Part shown: positions 33,186-43,156 of the stretch, piece by piece
Layout of the letters: each line of letters starts with the position of its first letter
Position numbering within the stretch: position 1 is the first letter of the stretch
Source of the DNA: Helochares maculicollis
Lineage: Eukaryota; Arthropoda; Insecta; Coleoptera; Hydrophilidae
Direction of reading: 5' to 3'
Length of the DNA stretch: 43,156 nt
NCBI GenBank assembly: GCA_033557835.1
Contig: JAWQRO010000320.1
Span: forward strand, 1 to 43,156
Position numbers and translations under genes: made by a program
Notes under the pieces: model-generated
The model's input: only the letters and a program-made list of their open reading frames with translations
Told to the model about the DNA's origin: nothing
Databases searched by the model: none

Positions 33186-34377
33186 AGAAACTTTATTTTT
33201 GACACAAACTTTAATGCAATTTGTCTATAAAAACGTACATAAGGGAATCACATTAACTACCGACGGTATTTTAAGACAAAAAGCTACTCGTTTTGCCAAG
33301 TGCGAACCATGAACATGGGACTATTCATACTATTTTGGAGCACAGTCCTATATCGGCCATTAGTTCGTTATAGGTTAAAAATATTATAAAATATTATTGC
33401 GATGCACTAGAAGAATAGCGACCGATTGAAGAGGTACCAAAAAAGTCGTCGTTTCTTCCGTTGGGGGTGGAATGTGCAAGAAAATGTTTTCGACCCAACG
33501 GGCACCAAGCTTTTAAAACGCCATTAACCTAGCGCTAAGCGATTCATCGTAACGATGTAACGGAAACGGAAGCTTGTACCTATTGATGTAAACACGGCAA
33601 TGCAAGTGAGTTATAAATTTATATGTGCATATTTAATGTTCGACCGAGTGGCGTTCATACATACGGCGCGCGAAGTGATTTATATTGTTGCCGATTACAA
33701 TCGTATCAAATCAATGTCATCTAATTGCTTTCACCGTTTTGGACCGACGCGGCTCGAGTTTCCGTTACTTTTATACTCGGCTAATAAAATTCCAGATCGT
33801 TTTAGAAACGGTCCGAAAATGTATCGCAATGTCCACAATAAAATCTGGTTAATGAAGCTGTCACTCTACCTAACAATTAACGACGAATTTTAATTGCCGA
33901 AAAGTCACGAACGTCGTCAGGGCGAAAAGTGGGCCGAGTCTAACGTTTAAAAGTTTTTCACCCGAACTCTAGATCTTAAAATCGAATTAGGCGGCCGTTA
34001 ATTTTTGTTTTACGGTCCCATACGGATTCCTTTTGAGCCATTCTCACGGTCGTCGGTGGAACATAATCAGTAACTCGGCGGAGTATATGAAGAAACTCTT
34101 GGACGGTTCACGAAGAAACTCCATCACCATAAAAAGATTAATAGGACTCTACATGAGTAATTCCTATTACCCGTGGAACCGAACCTATCCGCGATACTAC
34201 AAATTATAATAAGAAACTTTTTAATGAATTCAATTAAAATTTTTCGAAATTAATGGTCGTGGATCTCGCAATACAATCACGATCACCTACTGTCAATCAA
34301 GTGGTCGGTCTGTCGGTCAGCGGCCACAGCCAACTTTTCTCAAATTTACTTTCAATTTCTTTTATGCTAATTACGGA
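33186..34377. other. Mostly unique sequence, CpG-richer from ~33400
   Basis: No repeat or transposase motif. The only frame of note is 33600-33893. Bases 33900-34250 carry no support for a gene. Confidence 0.4.
33600..33893 (+). CDS. Unassigned 97-codon ORF
   Basis: Starts with ATG at 33600 and stops with TAA. The product is mixed hydrophobic and basic with no recognised motif. The start codon overlaps a good splice-donor consensus (ATGCAA|GTGAGT), so ATG-CAA could instead be the end of a 5' exon. Nothing proves either reading. Confidence 0.15.
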   Translation: MQVSYKFICAYLMFDRVAFIHTAREVIYIVADYNRIKSMSSNCFHRFGPTRLEFPLLLYSANKIPDRFRNGPKMYRNVHNKIWLMKLSLYLTINDEF

Positions 34378-34465
34378 CACGGGTGTGAGTACGAGTATGG
34401 GAATCGGTATGAGTACGGGTGATGGGTTTGTGTATGGGTATAGGTATGGATAGGGGTATGGGTCT
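34378..34465. repeat. Degenerate G-rich hexamer run (TATGGG/GAGTAC type)
   Basis: About 14 irregular 6-bp steps such as GGGTATGGGTATAGG and GAGTACGGG on the + strand. Several GGG tracts are closely spaced, so a G-quadruplex is possible. It is not the TTAGG telomere repeat. Confidence 0.7.
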
Positions 34466-34924
34466 TAAGCGCCTCGTTTTTTGACGACGTTAATTGAAGA
34501 CCTATGTGTGTAGACATGTGCATAAGCATAACCCGGAAAGAGCAAAGGTTGATTAGAGGTCTCGTTATCTTATTTTTGCACGCACAGTGCAAGTACTGGT
34601 TTCAGGTTGCTCGGCAAGTATCACGGATTTTGTTCGCCGCGTGGACTGAACAGTATGGACTACGATTGCGGCTGTGACTCGCTTCTGTTTATTTTTCCCC
34701 CGCCCACCACTCGGCGGCAGATGTTAGTCATCGCTTCACCGTGATTCTGTAATCTTTGACTAGCAATGTTCTTTAGCTCGTTAGGTTATTAAACTTGGTA
34801 GCCCATTTAGCCGGTTACGTTATTTTGCCGCTTTACCGTCGGTCTACGGCCATTCGGTCGCTTGTTGCCATCTTCAACTGGCTGCCTTTTGCGATCCGAT
34901 ATCTTCCCGTATTAAAATTTCGTC

Positions 34925-35280
34925 TGAGATGGTATTTTTCCTGCATCAGGACTCTTCCTGAATTTGACCTCCTCCTAATTGGGTCTCTTCCTGATTTGGA
35001 ACTCCTCCTGAATTACGATTCTTCCTAAATTAGGACTCTTCCTGCAATGGGACTCTTCCTGCAATGGGACTCTTCCTGCAATGGAACTCTTCCCGCAATG
35101 GGACTTTTCCTGAATTGGGACTCTTCTTGAAATGGGACTCTTCCTGAATTAGGACTCTTCCTGAATTGCGATTCTTCCTGAATTGTGGCTCTTCTTGAAT
35201 TTGGACTCCTGTTAGATTGGTACTCTTTTTAAATTGGGTCTCTTCTTAAACTGGTACCCTTTTTTAATTGATACTCTTCC
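34925..35280. repeat. 17-bp minisatellite (GACTCTTCCTGCAATGG / GAATTGG)
   Basis: About 20 units. The cleanest lie at 35028-35110, with increasing divergence at both ends. The consensus, written as GGACTCTTCCTGAATTT, is close to GGACTTCCTTTGATTTT of the 26645-27540 array. Unlike that array, no mariner motif was seen next to it. Confidence 0.85.
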
Positions 35281-35291
35281 TAAATCGCGGT

Positions 35292-35314
35292 TCTCTCTCT
35301 CTCTCTCTCTCTCT
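35292..35314. repeat. (TC)n microsatellite
   Basis: Uninterrupted TC run of about 11 repeats at the right edge of the 17-bp array. Confidence 0.9.
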
Positions 35315-35319
35315 GGGTG

Positions 35320-36290
35320 TGAATTGCAGAGTTGGACCTCTTCCCAAGTCGATTCTCGTCCTGTATTGGACGTCTTCTTTTGATTGGACATCTCTTTCGC
35401 TCGATTGCCTTCTTTTGATCGTCGCGATCAACTCCCGTTCTCTGCCTTGTTAGCAAGTTCTTTCCCGGTTACTTGAAATTGTAACACCCATTTCCTGGAT
35501 TCACTCGAGAAATTAATTTGCCATCAACTGGTGTCGCTTTCTGGTCATTTCGTTCGCTAAGATGTGGACAAGAAGTTCAACGACCGTCGGGCAAGGGTTC
35601 TTTTGTACGCCAGACAATAGGATACGTCGGCCACATGCGAAACACAATAAGTCCATTATTACAAATAGGTTCGGCAAATATGCAAATTTCATCGTAAGGC
35701 AAAAGGAGAAACACGGTTCACAGGTACCCCGGCTGTGCGACTTGCGCAAAAAAACCATTTACATCATCTAGGAGAGTTGCTATTTTTAATTTGGCACGTT
35801 CGCCCGCCTGCAATTTCCTGTTGATCACCGAGTGCCAAATTGGGAAATTTGTTGATACACTGAATCGTAGTGATTTTTTTTCTTTCATCGGGCCGATTGT
35901 AAATTTGGTGCGGTTCTTACGCAACCCGCTGGTTTAAAGTTCATTGCTAATTGCCGGTTTAAACATTTTCCTGTACATAACAGCTACCTTGAACCAAAAT
36001 GATGTTTGAATGGCTGCTCGATTCCAATGAGCGCTGCCTAAAGACTTTATAATTAATCCGTAGATATACGCTCTAGCGCGGACAGGACGAATCGAACGGG
36101 TCCATTCGATGGACCATCACGTGGTTTGCACTGTTCAACCACATTTAACAGATAAACCGATCAGATGCTGCCAATATGGTGCATTATAAAGGGGTAAATC
36201 ATTTTGAGCTCTGCAATCTAATCTAACCACCACTCGTCAACTGAAAACATTGGATACGGCTGGCGATCTCGGTAAATTTGGAATTCTTTA
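35320..36290. other. Unique sequence, no supported gene
   Basis: CpG-moderate, non-repetitive. Overlapping frames on both strands at 35513-35924 show no recognisable family. Confidence 0.4.
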
Positions 36291-36299
36291 TTTATTGTA

Positions 36300-38825
36300 A
36301 AAGTCTAACAAGTTTTGTAGGCACTCTAACAAGTAATGGTAAACGGTTCCAGATCTGGAGAATGTGATGGGTATGTTAGTACAACCCTTCAGAGCTGCAA
36401 AAGCTTTCAGCGAGTAACTGATGCAAAGTCTCGGAATATCTTGGTGGAACACTAAACTTTTTCTATTAACATGTTCCGCCTTTTCTGCTAAAGTGAATCA
36501 TCCAATTTGTCGAGGTGATGACAGTACTCTTCAGAATGGAATTGTATTATCCAGCAGAGCAACAAAAACGATATGTTTCAAATCCTACCTCACCCGTTTG
36601 TAGGGACTGTAACAAGTAATGGTAAATGGTTCTAGATCTGGAAAATATGGCGGGTGTGTTAGTACAACCCATCAGAGCTGCAAAAGATTTTAGCGTGTAA
36701 CTTGCATAAAGTCTCGCATTATCTTAATGGAGCACTAAACTTTTTGTATTGATCATTTCTCGCCTTTTCTGCAAAAGTGAGTCATCCAATTTGTCCAGCT
36801 GATGACAGTACTCTTCAGAATTGACTTGTATTAAGCAGCAGAGCCACAAAAATGATATATTTGAAATCCAACCTCAACCTTTTGTAGGGACTGTAACAAG
36901 TAATGGTAAACGGTTCCAGATCTGGAGAAAATGGTGGCTGTGTTAGTACAACCTATCAGAGCTGCAAAAGCTTTTAGCGAGTAACTGAACTTGCATAAAG
37001 TCTTGCATTATCTTGGTGGGACACTAAACTTGTTCTAATGATCATTTCTTGTCTGTTCTGCTAAAGTGAATCATCCAATTTGTCCAGTTAATGGCAGTAC
37101 TCTTCAGAATTGAATTGTATTTTCCAAAACGATTCGTTTGAAACCCTATCTCACAGACAGTATCACATTTCAATGAATATCGGAGTTCTAAGTGCTTTGA
37201 GCTGGTTTATCTTTTTTACAACATGATCTCTAGCGTTTAGCATTGTTGCCCATTTTGCGACCGCTTCAAAAATGGGCAATTTTCTTGACGCTTGAGAAGT
37301 CACAGAGGCCAACGCGGCGAAGCGAACTTCATTTATGAAGGACCCATATGTCGAGTTTTGAGATTAAACCTTGCTATATTATATTATATAATGGAAAGGC
37401 TCGGAATATCTTGGTGGAGCACTAAACTTTTTCTATTGATCATTTCTCGTTTGTTCTGCAAAAGTGAGTCATCCAATTTGTCCAGCTGATGACAGTACTC
37501 TTCAGAATTCAGTTGTATTATCCAGAAGAGCCACAAAATCAATACGTTTGAAATCCTACCTCACCCTTTTGTAGGGACTGTAACAAGTAATGGTAAACGG
37601 TTCCAGATATGGAGAATGTGGTGGGTGTGTTAGTACAACCTATCAGAGCTGCAAAAGCTTTTAGCGAGTAACTGAACTTGCATTAAGTCTTGCATTATCT
37701 TGGTGGGACACTAAACTTGTTCTGATGATCATTTCTCGTCTGTTCTGCTAAAGTGAATCATCCAATTTGTACAGCTGGTAACAGTACTCTTCAGAATTGA
37801 GTTGTATTATCCAGCAGAGCCACAAAAACGATATGTTTGAAATCCCACCTCACCCGTTTGTAGGGACTGTAAAAAGTAATGGTAAACGGTTCCAGATCTG
37901 GAGGATATGATGGTTGTGTTAGTACAACCTATCAGAGCTGCAAAAGCTTTTAGCGAGTAACTGAACTTGCATAAAGTCTTGCATTATCTTGGTGGTACAC
38001 TAAACTTGTTGTAATGATGATTTCTCGTCTGTTCTACTACAGTGAATCATCCAATTTGTACAGCTGATAACAGTACTCTTCAGAATTGAGTTGTATTATC
38101 CAGCAGAGCCACAAAAACGATATGTTTGAAATCCCACCTCACCCGTTTGTAGGGACTGTAAAAAGTAATGGTAAACGGTTCCAGATCTGGATGATATGGT
38201 GGTTGTGTTAGTACAACCTATCAGAGCTGCAAAAGCTTTTAGCGAGTAACTGAACTTGCATAAAGTCTTGCATTATCTTGGTGGGACACTAAACTTGTTC
38301 TAATGATCATTTCTCGTCTGTTCTGCTAAAGTTTATCATCCAATTTGTACAGCTGATGACAGTACTCTTCAGAATTGAGTTGTATTATTCAGCAGAGCCA
38401 CAAAAACAATACGTTTGAAATCCTACCTCACCCTTTTGTAGGGTCTGTAACAAGTAATGGTAAATGGTTCCAAATCTGGAGAATATGGTGGGTGTGTTCG
38501 TACAACTCTTCAGAGCTGTAAAAGCTTTTAGCGTGTAACTTGCATAAAGTCTCGCATTATCTTAGTGGAGCACTAAACTTTTTCCATTGACCATTTCTTG
38601 TCTTTTCTGCTAAAGTGAATCATCCAATTTGTCGAGCTTATGACAGTACTCTTTAGAATTGAGTTGTATTATCCAGCAGAGTCACAAAAACGATAGGTTT
38701 GAAAACCTACCTCTCCCATTTGTAGGGACTGTAACAAGTAATGGTAAATGGCTCCAGATCTGGAGAATACAGTGGGTGTGTTCGTATAACAGAGCTTCAA
38801 AAGCTTTTAGCGAGTAGCTGAACTT
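36300..38825 (-). repeat. ~287-bp satellite built from a mariner catalytic core
   Basis: The landmark GTAATGGTAAA occurs at 36333, 36616, 36900, 37587, 37876, 38165, 38454 and 38738. Spacing is 283, 284, 687 (interrupted), 289, 289, 289 and 284 bp. Translated on the minus strand, units read EEYCHQLDKL, then MINRTSLVSHQDNARLYAS, KLLQL and VLTHPPYSPDLEPF. These are the second-Asp and SPDLAP regions of a mariner transposase, with stops and with the third Asp replaced. The array thus repeats a transposase segment head to tail. The interruption is a copy of the N-terminal side. Confidence 0.88.
37130..37400 (-). pseudogene. Mariner N-terminal-side segment inside the 287-bp array
   Basis: Minus-strand translation gives KLDIWVLHK (canonical LDKWVPHEL), then LLKRQENCPFLKR, matching the L..R...PFL segment before the first catalytic Asp. 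It then meets the array. A second copy of the same segment lies at 38825-39100, with shared words such as AATATCGGAGTTCTAAGTGCTTTGA. Confidence 0.7.
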
Positions 38826-39100
38826 TCGTTTGAAATCCTACCTCCCAGACTATTACTGTTTTTATGAATATCGGAGTTCTAAGTGCTTTGAGGTGGTTCA
38901 TCTTTTTTACATGATCTCTTGCATTTAGCATTGTTGTAGAGAACCCATTTTTCAAACACTTCAAAAATGGAGAATTTTTTTGGCGTTTGAGAAGTCAATC
39001 ACAGAGGTCAACGCGTCAACGCAAACTTCATTTCATAAGGGTCCAGATATCGAATTTTGAGATTAAACATTGCTATAGTAACTAATAAACTATGACCATG
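38825..39100 (-). pseudogene. Mariner N-terminal-side segment at the right end of the array
   Basis: Second copy of 37130-37400, placed where the N-terminal half should be for an antisense element whose catalytic core makes up the array to the left. Decayed, with frameshifts. No inverted terminal repeat was found beyond it. Confidence 0.65.
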
Positions 39101-41337
39101 CGGGTTGAGTGTGAAGTTGTTTGTGAAAAAAGTGCTGTAGGGATTTCTTTTTAGATACTTTGCTCCTGGAGACAGACAAATTCGCTCTTGAAGAATTTAT
39201 TGTTTGAAGTTTCGCCCCTAGTCACTATATCAGTACGCAAGACTCTTGAATGCTGAAATGTTCGTCTGAACCATCACAAGTATTTGTATAATGCTGCGCA
39301 GGAGTCCTCAAGATCATCATGGATGCCCAAGGCTTCAATAATATCCTTAAGGATTTAGATTGTCGAGGATTCGATAGGATTGGTCAGGATTTCAATATAA
39401 TTATTAGGCATTTCCACAAGCGTTTCAAGCATTGGTAGTTATTGTGAGCCATCAAAATTTGAACAGAATTCTTCAGGACTTATAAATTTATCAGTTACCG
39501 AGGTTTTAATATGATGCGTCAGGATTTAAACACGAGCTCTCTGGATTTATGTTTGTTATAATTCAAGACGACAAATTCTTTCGGACATGTGAGAATTTCA
39601 ACAGGATTCTTCCCAGACTTTGCTGGTTACTGTTGTATGTCGTTTAGAATTTGTTAGGAAGGAAGTGATTCGATAAGCTTTAATCGCTTGTGCTTATTCA
39701 TTGTTGGTTTGAAGCGTTTGTTGGCGCATTCACTTATAACTTTTTGTAGCCATTGTGTTGGTTACCTGGAGTCACATATTCTTGCAGCTAGACTGGTATC
39801 CATAAATAAGCCCATTCAAATGAGCACCTTTTTATAACCCATTACTAATTTACCTGAAGTGCTTTTCGTTACAAATTTTACAATATTTAGCGTATAGTTA
39901 CACTATTTTTCGTTCCACAGCCGACTTAATAAAAAACTTTCTGGTTTAAAAAATAGAACTTATGGTAATTCAAGCTTGTCGAAATTTTGTATCTATTAAT
40001 TATTACTGGTTTTTAGGGCGTGTACGAAATTACTACTGGATAGCTACATTTCAACGCTGAGTACTCTTGAACAAATTTGAAAACTGTATAGGTTAATAGG
40101 TACTTCCGGTGGTCTTGCATAGCTCAGCAGTTGATACGGATCTACGATTTTGCCACAATAGCCTTTACTTGTTGAATATGTGGGTTTGTAGAACTGCCGC
40201 AGTATATTTCTCAGGCTCAATATATAGATGAGCAGTTTATTAAGCGCGCTTAAATGATTTATCGTAAAAGTAGTCATTTCTTTTCAAATAGTAATACAAA
40301 CTCTCGATTAATAAAATGTCTGAGATAGAATCATGTGGAAAAGTTGATACTTTTACCGACCCAGCCGTCGACCCTCCTCATTCATTCTCGGCAAGACGAG
40401 CGAAACTGTGCACTGTCTAAAAATACTCCCGAACCGAATGAATTCTAAACAAGAAAAACATAGGTGTATCCTGTCTCATAATAACCAACCCTCTCTAATT
40501 TCTCAGCTAATTAACCGTGATTTATTCGTCTAACTACCTCTAGTAACCACTTTCACTCCATCTGCATCTTCAAAATGACGGCCAATTGGCGAATTAATCT
40601 ACTAATTAGCGAATTCAAACCGTCAAGCGAATTCCGACGCCAGCCAACCTGATTTTGCGAAACTCTTTTACTAAAATCACGGTAAATGTATTTGAAAACT
40701 TTCGGTATGCTAATTTAAGGTTGCGCAAAAATCATTCTGTTACTTCACTAGATCCATCGATTAATTCGCTGGTAATTTCGGTTCGCTCGGCTCTCCTTTT
40801 CCGACTTTCTTGTGTCGCCCAAGATCGTTCGGTTTACTTTTTCGTGCGTAGTGCAAAATTTATTATTCTACTTCTGGGGTAGCGGGAGCAACCAGTGGCT
40901 CTCGTCATGTGCCACATAGTAATACAGGGCACCCCACACTTCATATCTTGATTCCCACAAATGATATTAAAATTCAGTTGGACACGTCAGCTTTAATATG
41001 ATTTGTTCTGTGCTAAGCTAATTACATTAATTATTACTGTTAGCTTTTAGTTACTCTAATATTCCTAAAGGCTCCTCTTGTTAGCTTTCCTTCATTTTAT
41101 GACGTGATTTTTCTTCACAATTTGCCAATTTTTTATTGTTCATTTTGCTACCATGTTAAAATAGTTTCATTGTCCTCTTTGCAGTCTTCTACAATTATTG
41201 CTAGTTTCCACAGGACACTTCATTTTCATGTAAAAATCACTCGTCCTTTAATTTTTCATACCACAGTGTCTTCAAAATTCAACACTTCTAAGATCCGATT
41301 GCCTTTACCCTCTCAAATCGTTTAAGTTGGAGTGACG
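39101..41337. other. Low-feature stretch
   Basis: 39300-39680 has scattered AGGATTT words but no clear period. 40070-40165 is a short inverted fragment of the ~500-bp family (TGTATAGGTTAATAGGTACTTCC, GATACGGATCTACG). 40350-40900 is CpG-richer unique sequence. No gene could be supported. Confidence 0.45.
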
Positions 41338-43080
41338 ACATTCAGCATATGGCTATTATAGCAGAATCGTAGATCTGTATCAACTTTAGAACCATTGGAA
41401 GTATCTGTTTACCTACACAGCTACTAATTTTTTCAAAGTAAAACAAGAGTTTAAATAAAGCTATCGAGTTGAAATTTCCTACGCGCATCAAAGACTTAAA
41501 TAAATGAAATCTCAAGCTTCACGAAGCACCAGAATCGGTATTTTAATAAGAAAAGTCCTGTAAAAATGCAATTCTTATATTACCGTATACTATACGAAGT
41601 ATAGTAAAGGGAAGGTATTGGGATCACGAAAAAGTTCTACCTCGAGATTTTGACGGATCTCCACGTTTTGAGTGCCCCTGAATCCATTTTGACCATTTTT
41701 GGCATGTTGTCTGTGTGTGTGTCTTAGCTGGAGCGATGAAATTTAGTATACGGCCATTATCGCTAAAACTTAGATCTGTATCAACTTTTAAGGCATGTAG
41801 GACTCCCGGAAGTACCCGTTTACCTACACAGTTTTGAAATTTTTCCAAAAAAAGTAGTCTTTAAAATTTAGCTATCTGAATGAAATTTCGTACGCATCTT
41901 AAATATCGCAAAAAACTGACAGATACAAATTTTCAACATGATCGGGGCACCGAAAGTGCTATTTTTATTATTTAAAAAATAACAAATGTAGTTGGCTTTG
42001 GAATAAGACATTTTACAAAAATGCTAAACATGGAAAATATAGCAATAACAAATAGTTCCGTGTTAATTTGAAAACCGGAAGTGGAACTTTACTGTCATAA
42101 ATTTCATTTTTACATTGTATTGGGGTCATGAAAAAATTCTACCTCGAGATTTTTGACGGCTCTCCACGTTTTTAGTGCCCTTGAATTCATTTTGACCATT
42201 TTTGGCATGTCGTCTGTGTGTGTTGAAGCTGGAGCGATGAAATTTATTATACGGCCATTATTGCAAAAACTTAGATCTGTATCAACTTTTGATGCCAGTA
42301 GGATCACCGTAAGTAGTAGTTTACCTACACAGTTTTGAAATTTTTTCAAGTAATCTTTAAAATTAAGCTATCGGATTAAAATTTCGTGCACACCTTAAAT
42401 ATCGCGAAAACCTCACAGATACAAACTTTCAACTTGATCGGAGCACCGCAAGTGCTCTTTTTGTAATTTTAAAAATTCCAAATTTAGTAGGCTTTGGAAT
42501 AAAACATTTTACAAAAATGCTAAACATGGAAAATATAGCAATAAGAAGTAGTTCCGTGTAAATTTGAAAACCGGAAGTGGAACTTTGCCGTCATAAATTG
42601 CATTTTTACATACCCGTATACTATACGAAGTATGTTGTCTTGTGTGTGTGTGTGTGTTTGAGAAGGAGCGTTTAAATTTGGCATACGGCCATTATCACGA
42701 AAACTTAGATCTGTATCAACTTTTGAGGCATGTAGGGCCACCGGAGTACCCGTTTACCTACACAGTTTTGTAAATTTTCCAAGTAAAGTACTCTTTAAAA
42801 ATAAGCTATCAGAATGAAATTTCGTACACATCTTAAATATGTCAAAAAACTGACAGATACAAATTTTCAACATGATCGGAATACCGGAAGTGGTATTTTT
42901 ATAATTTAAAAAATTCCAATTTAATCAGACCTTGGAATAAAACATTTTACAAAAATGTTACAAAAATGCTCAGCATGGAAAATATAGCAATAACAAATAG
43001 TTCCCTGTAAATTTGAAAACCGGAAGTAGGACTTAACCGTCGTAAATTTCATCTTTTAGTTATGAATTTATGTTCTAAAA
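41338..43080. repeat. ~500-bp tandem repeat, about 3.5 copies, with a palindrome
   Basis: The landmark CGGCCATTAT is at 41751, 42253 and 42686 (spacing 502 and 433), with a diverged partial copy starting near 41338. Each unit runs GGAGCG, the CGGCCATTAT word, TTAGATCTGTATCAACTTT, CCGTTTACCTACACAGTTTTG, an ATCTTAAATATCG stretch, ACAGATACAAATTTTCAAC and ATGCTAAACATGGAAAATATAG, then AACCGGAAGTGG. Two units begin at TACTATAC-GAA-GTATAGTA, an 8-bp-arm palindrome at 41589-41607 that is truncated at 42619-42633. Minus-strand frames starting near KFQNCVGK recur in step. Element class unknown. Confidence 0.88.
42639..42658. repeat. (TG)n microsatellite inside the third 500-bp unit
   Basis: Expansion of the GTCTGTGTGTG word that is present in shorter form in the other units. 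Confidence 0.85.
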
Positions 43081-43156
43081 TTGGACCCTTCCTTTAGTTA
43101 TGAATTCAAATTTTAAAATTCAAGCCTTCGCAAAGGGTTCCATATTGCGGACTAGT

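Noticed and set aside
41589..41607. TATACGAAGTAT resembles a loxP arm
   Set aside because: Only part of one arm matches, there is no spacer and second arm of the right form, and the word belongs to a dispersed repeat.
1..43156. tRNA, rRNA or viral genes
   Set aside because: No tRNA B-box with matching A-box, no rRNA-like conserved stretch and no viral polymerase or capsid motif was seen by eye.

Overview
The window looks like intronic and repeat-rich nuclear DNA from an arthropod, most likely an insect. The reasons are AT-rich spliceosomal introns with GT..AG borders, many Tc1/mariner-type transposase remnants, and long satellite and minisatellite blocks. There is no operon structure, and I saw no tRNA or rRNA gene. 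The species cannot be named from the sequence.

The only convincing host gene is on the + strand at the left end. Three phase-compatible exons (2181-2330, 2396-2594, 4732-4856) encode about 158 residues of spectrin-repeat-like helical protein, with an AKAP6/nesprin-like layout. If the gene continues, most of the window is one large intron or intergenic DNA beyond it.

Layout. 35-317: 143-bp duplication. 535-1440: decayed antisense mariner with a 23-bp minisatellite at its 3' end. 2181-4856: host exons, with a gag-like remnant and an inverted repeat copy in the second intron. 5235-6489: structurally complete mariner with perfect 29-bp inverted repeats, TA duplication and a broken D34D transposase. 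6490-10930: AT-rich DNA plus a GC-richer unique block. 10940-12270: duplicated mariner segment whose sister is at 29020-30520. 12280-13240: antisense DUF4817-type transposase pseudogene, whose 5' end is amplified into a ~296-bp satellite (13190-15260). 15260-18580: mostly unique sequence with a candidate CRE/TATA promoter. 18585-19445: another mariner, followed by a ~300-313-bp AT-rich satellite (19735-22866). 22870-24950: GC-richer unique block. 24960-28220: a 16-bp minisatellite split by an antisense mariner that itself carries a 17-bp minisatellite. 28247-28780: long reading frame with one in-frame TAG. 29020-33185: further mariner copies, one with a higher-order 17-bp array. 33190-36290: unique DNA with a G-rich hexamer run and another 17-bp array. 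36300-39100: ~287-bp satellite made of a mariner catalytic core. 41338-43080: ~500-bp tandem repeats with a short palindrome.

The most striking theme is that at least four tandem arrays appear to have grown out of different parts of decayed Tc1/mariner-superfamily transposase genes: 5' end, D1-D2 linker, catalytic core and C-terminus. All functional calls rest on motif reading by eye. No database search was run.
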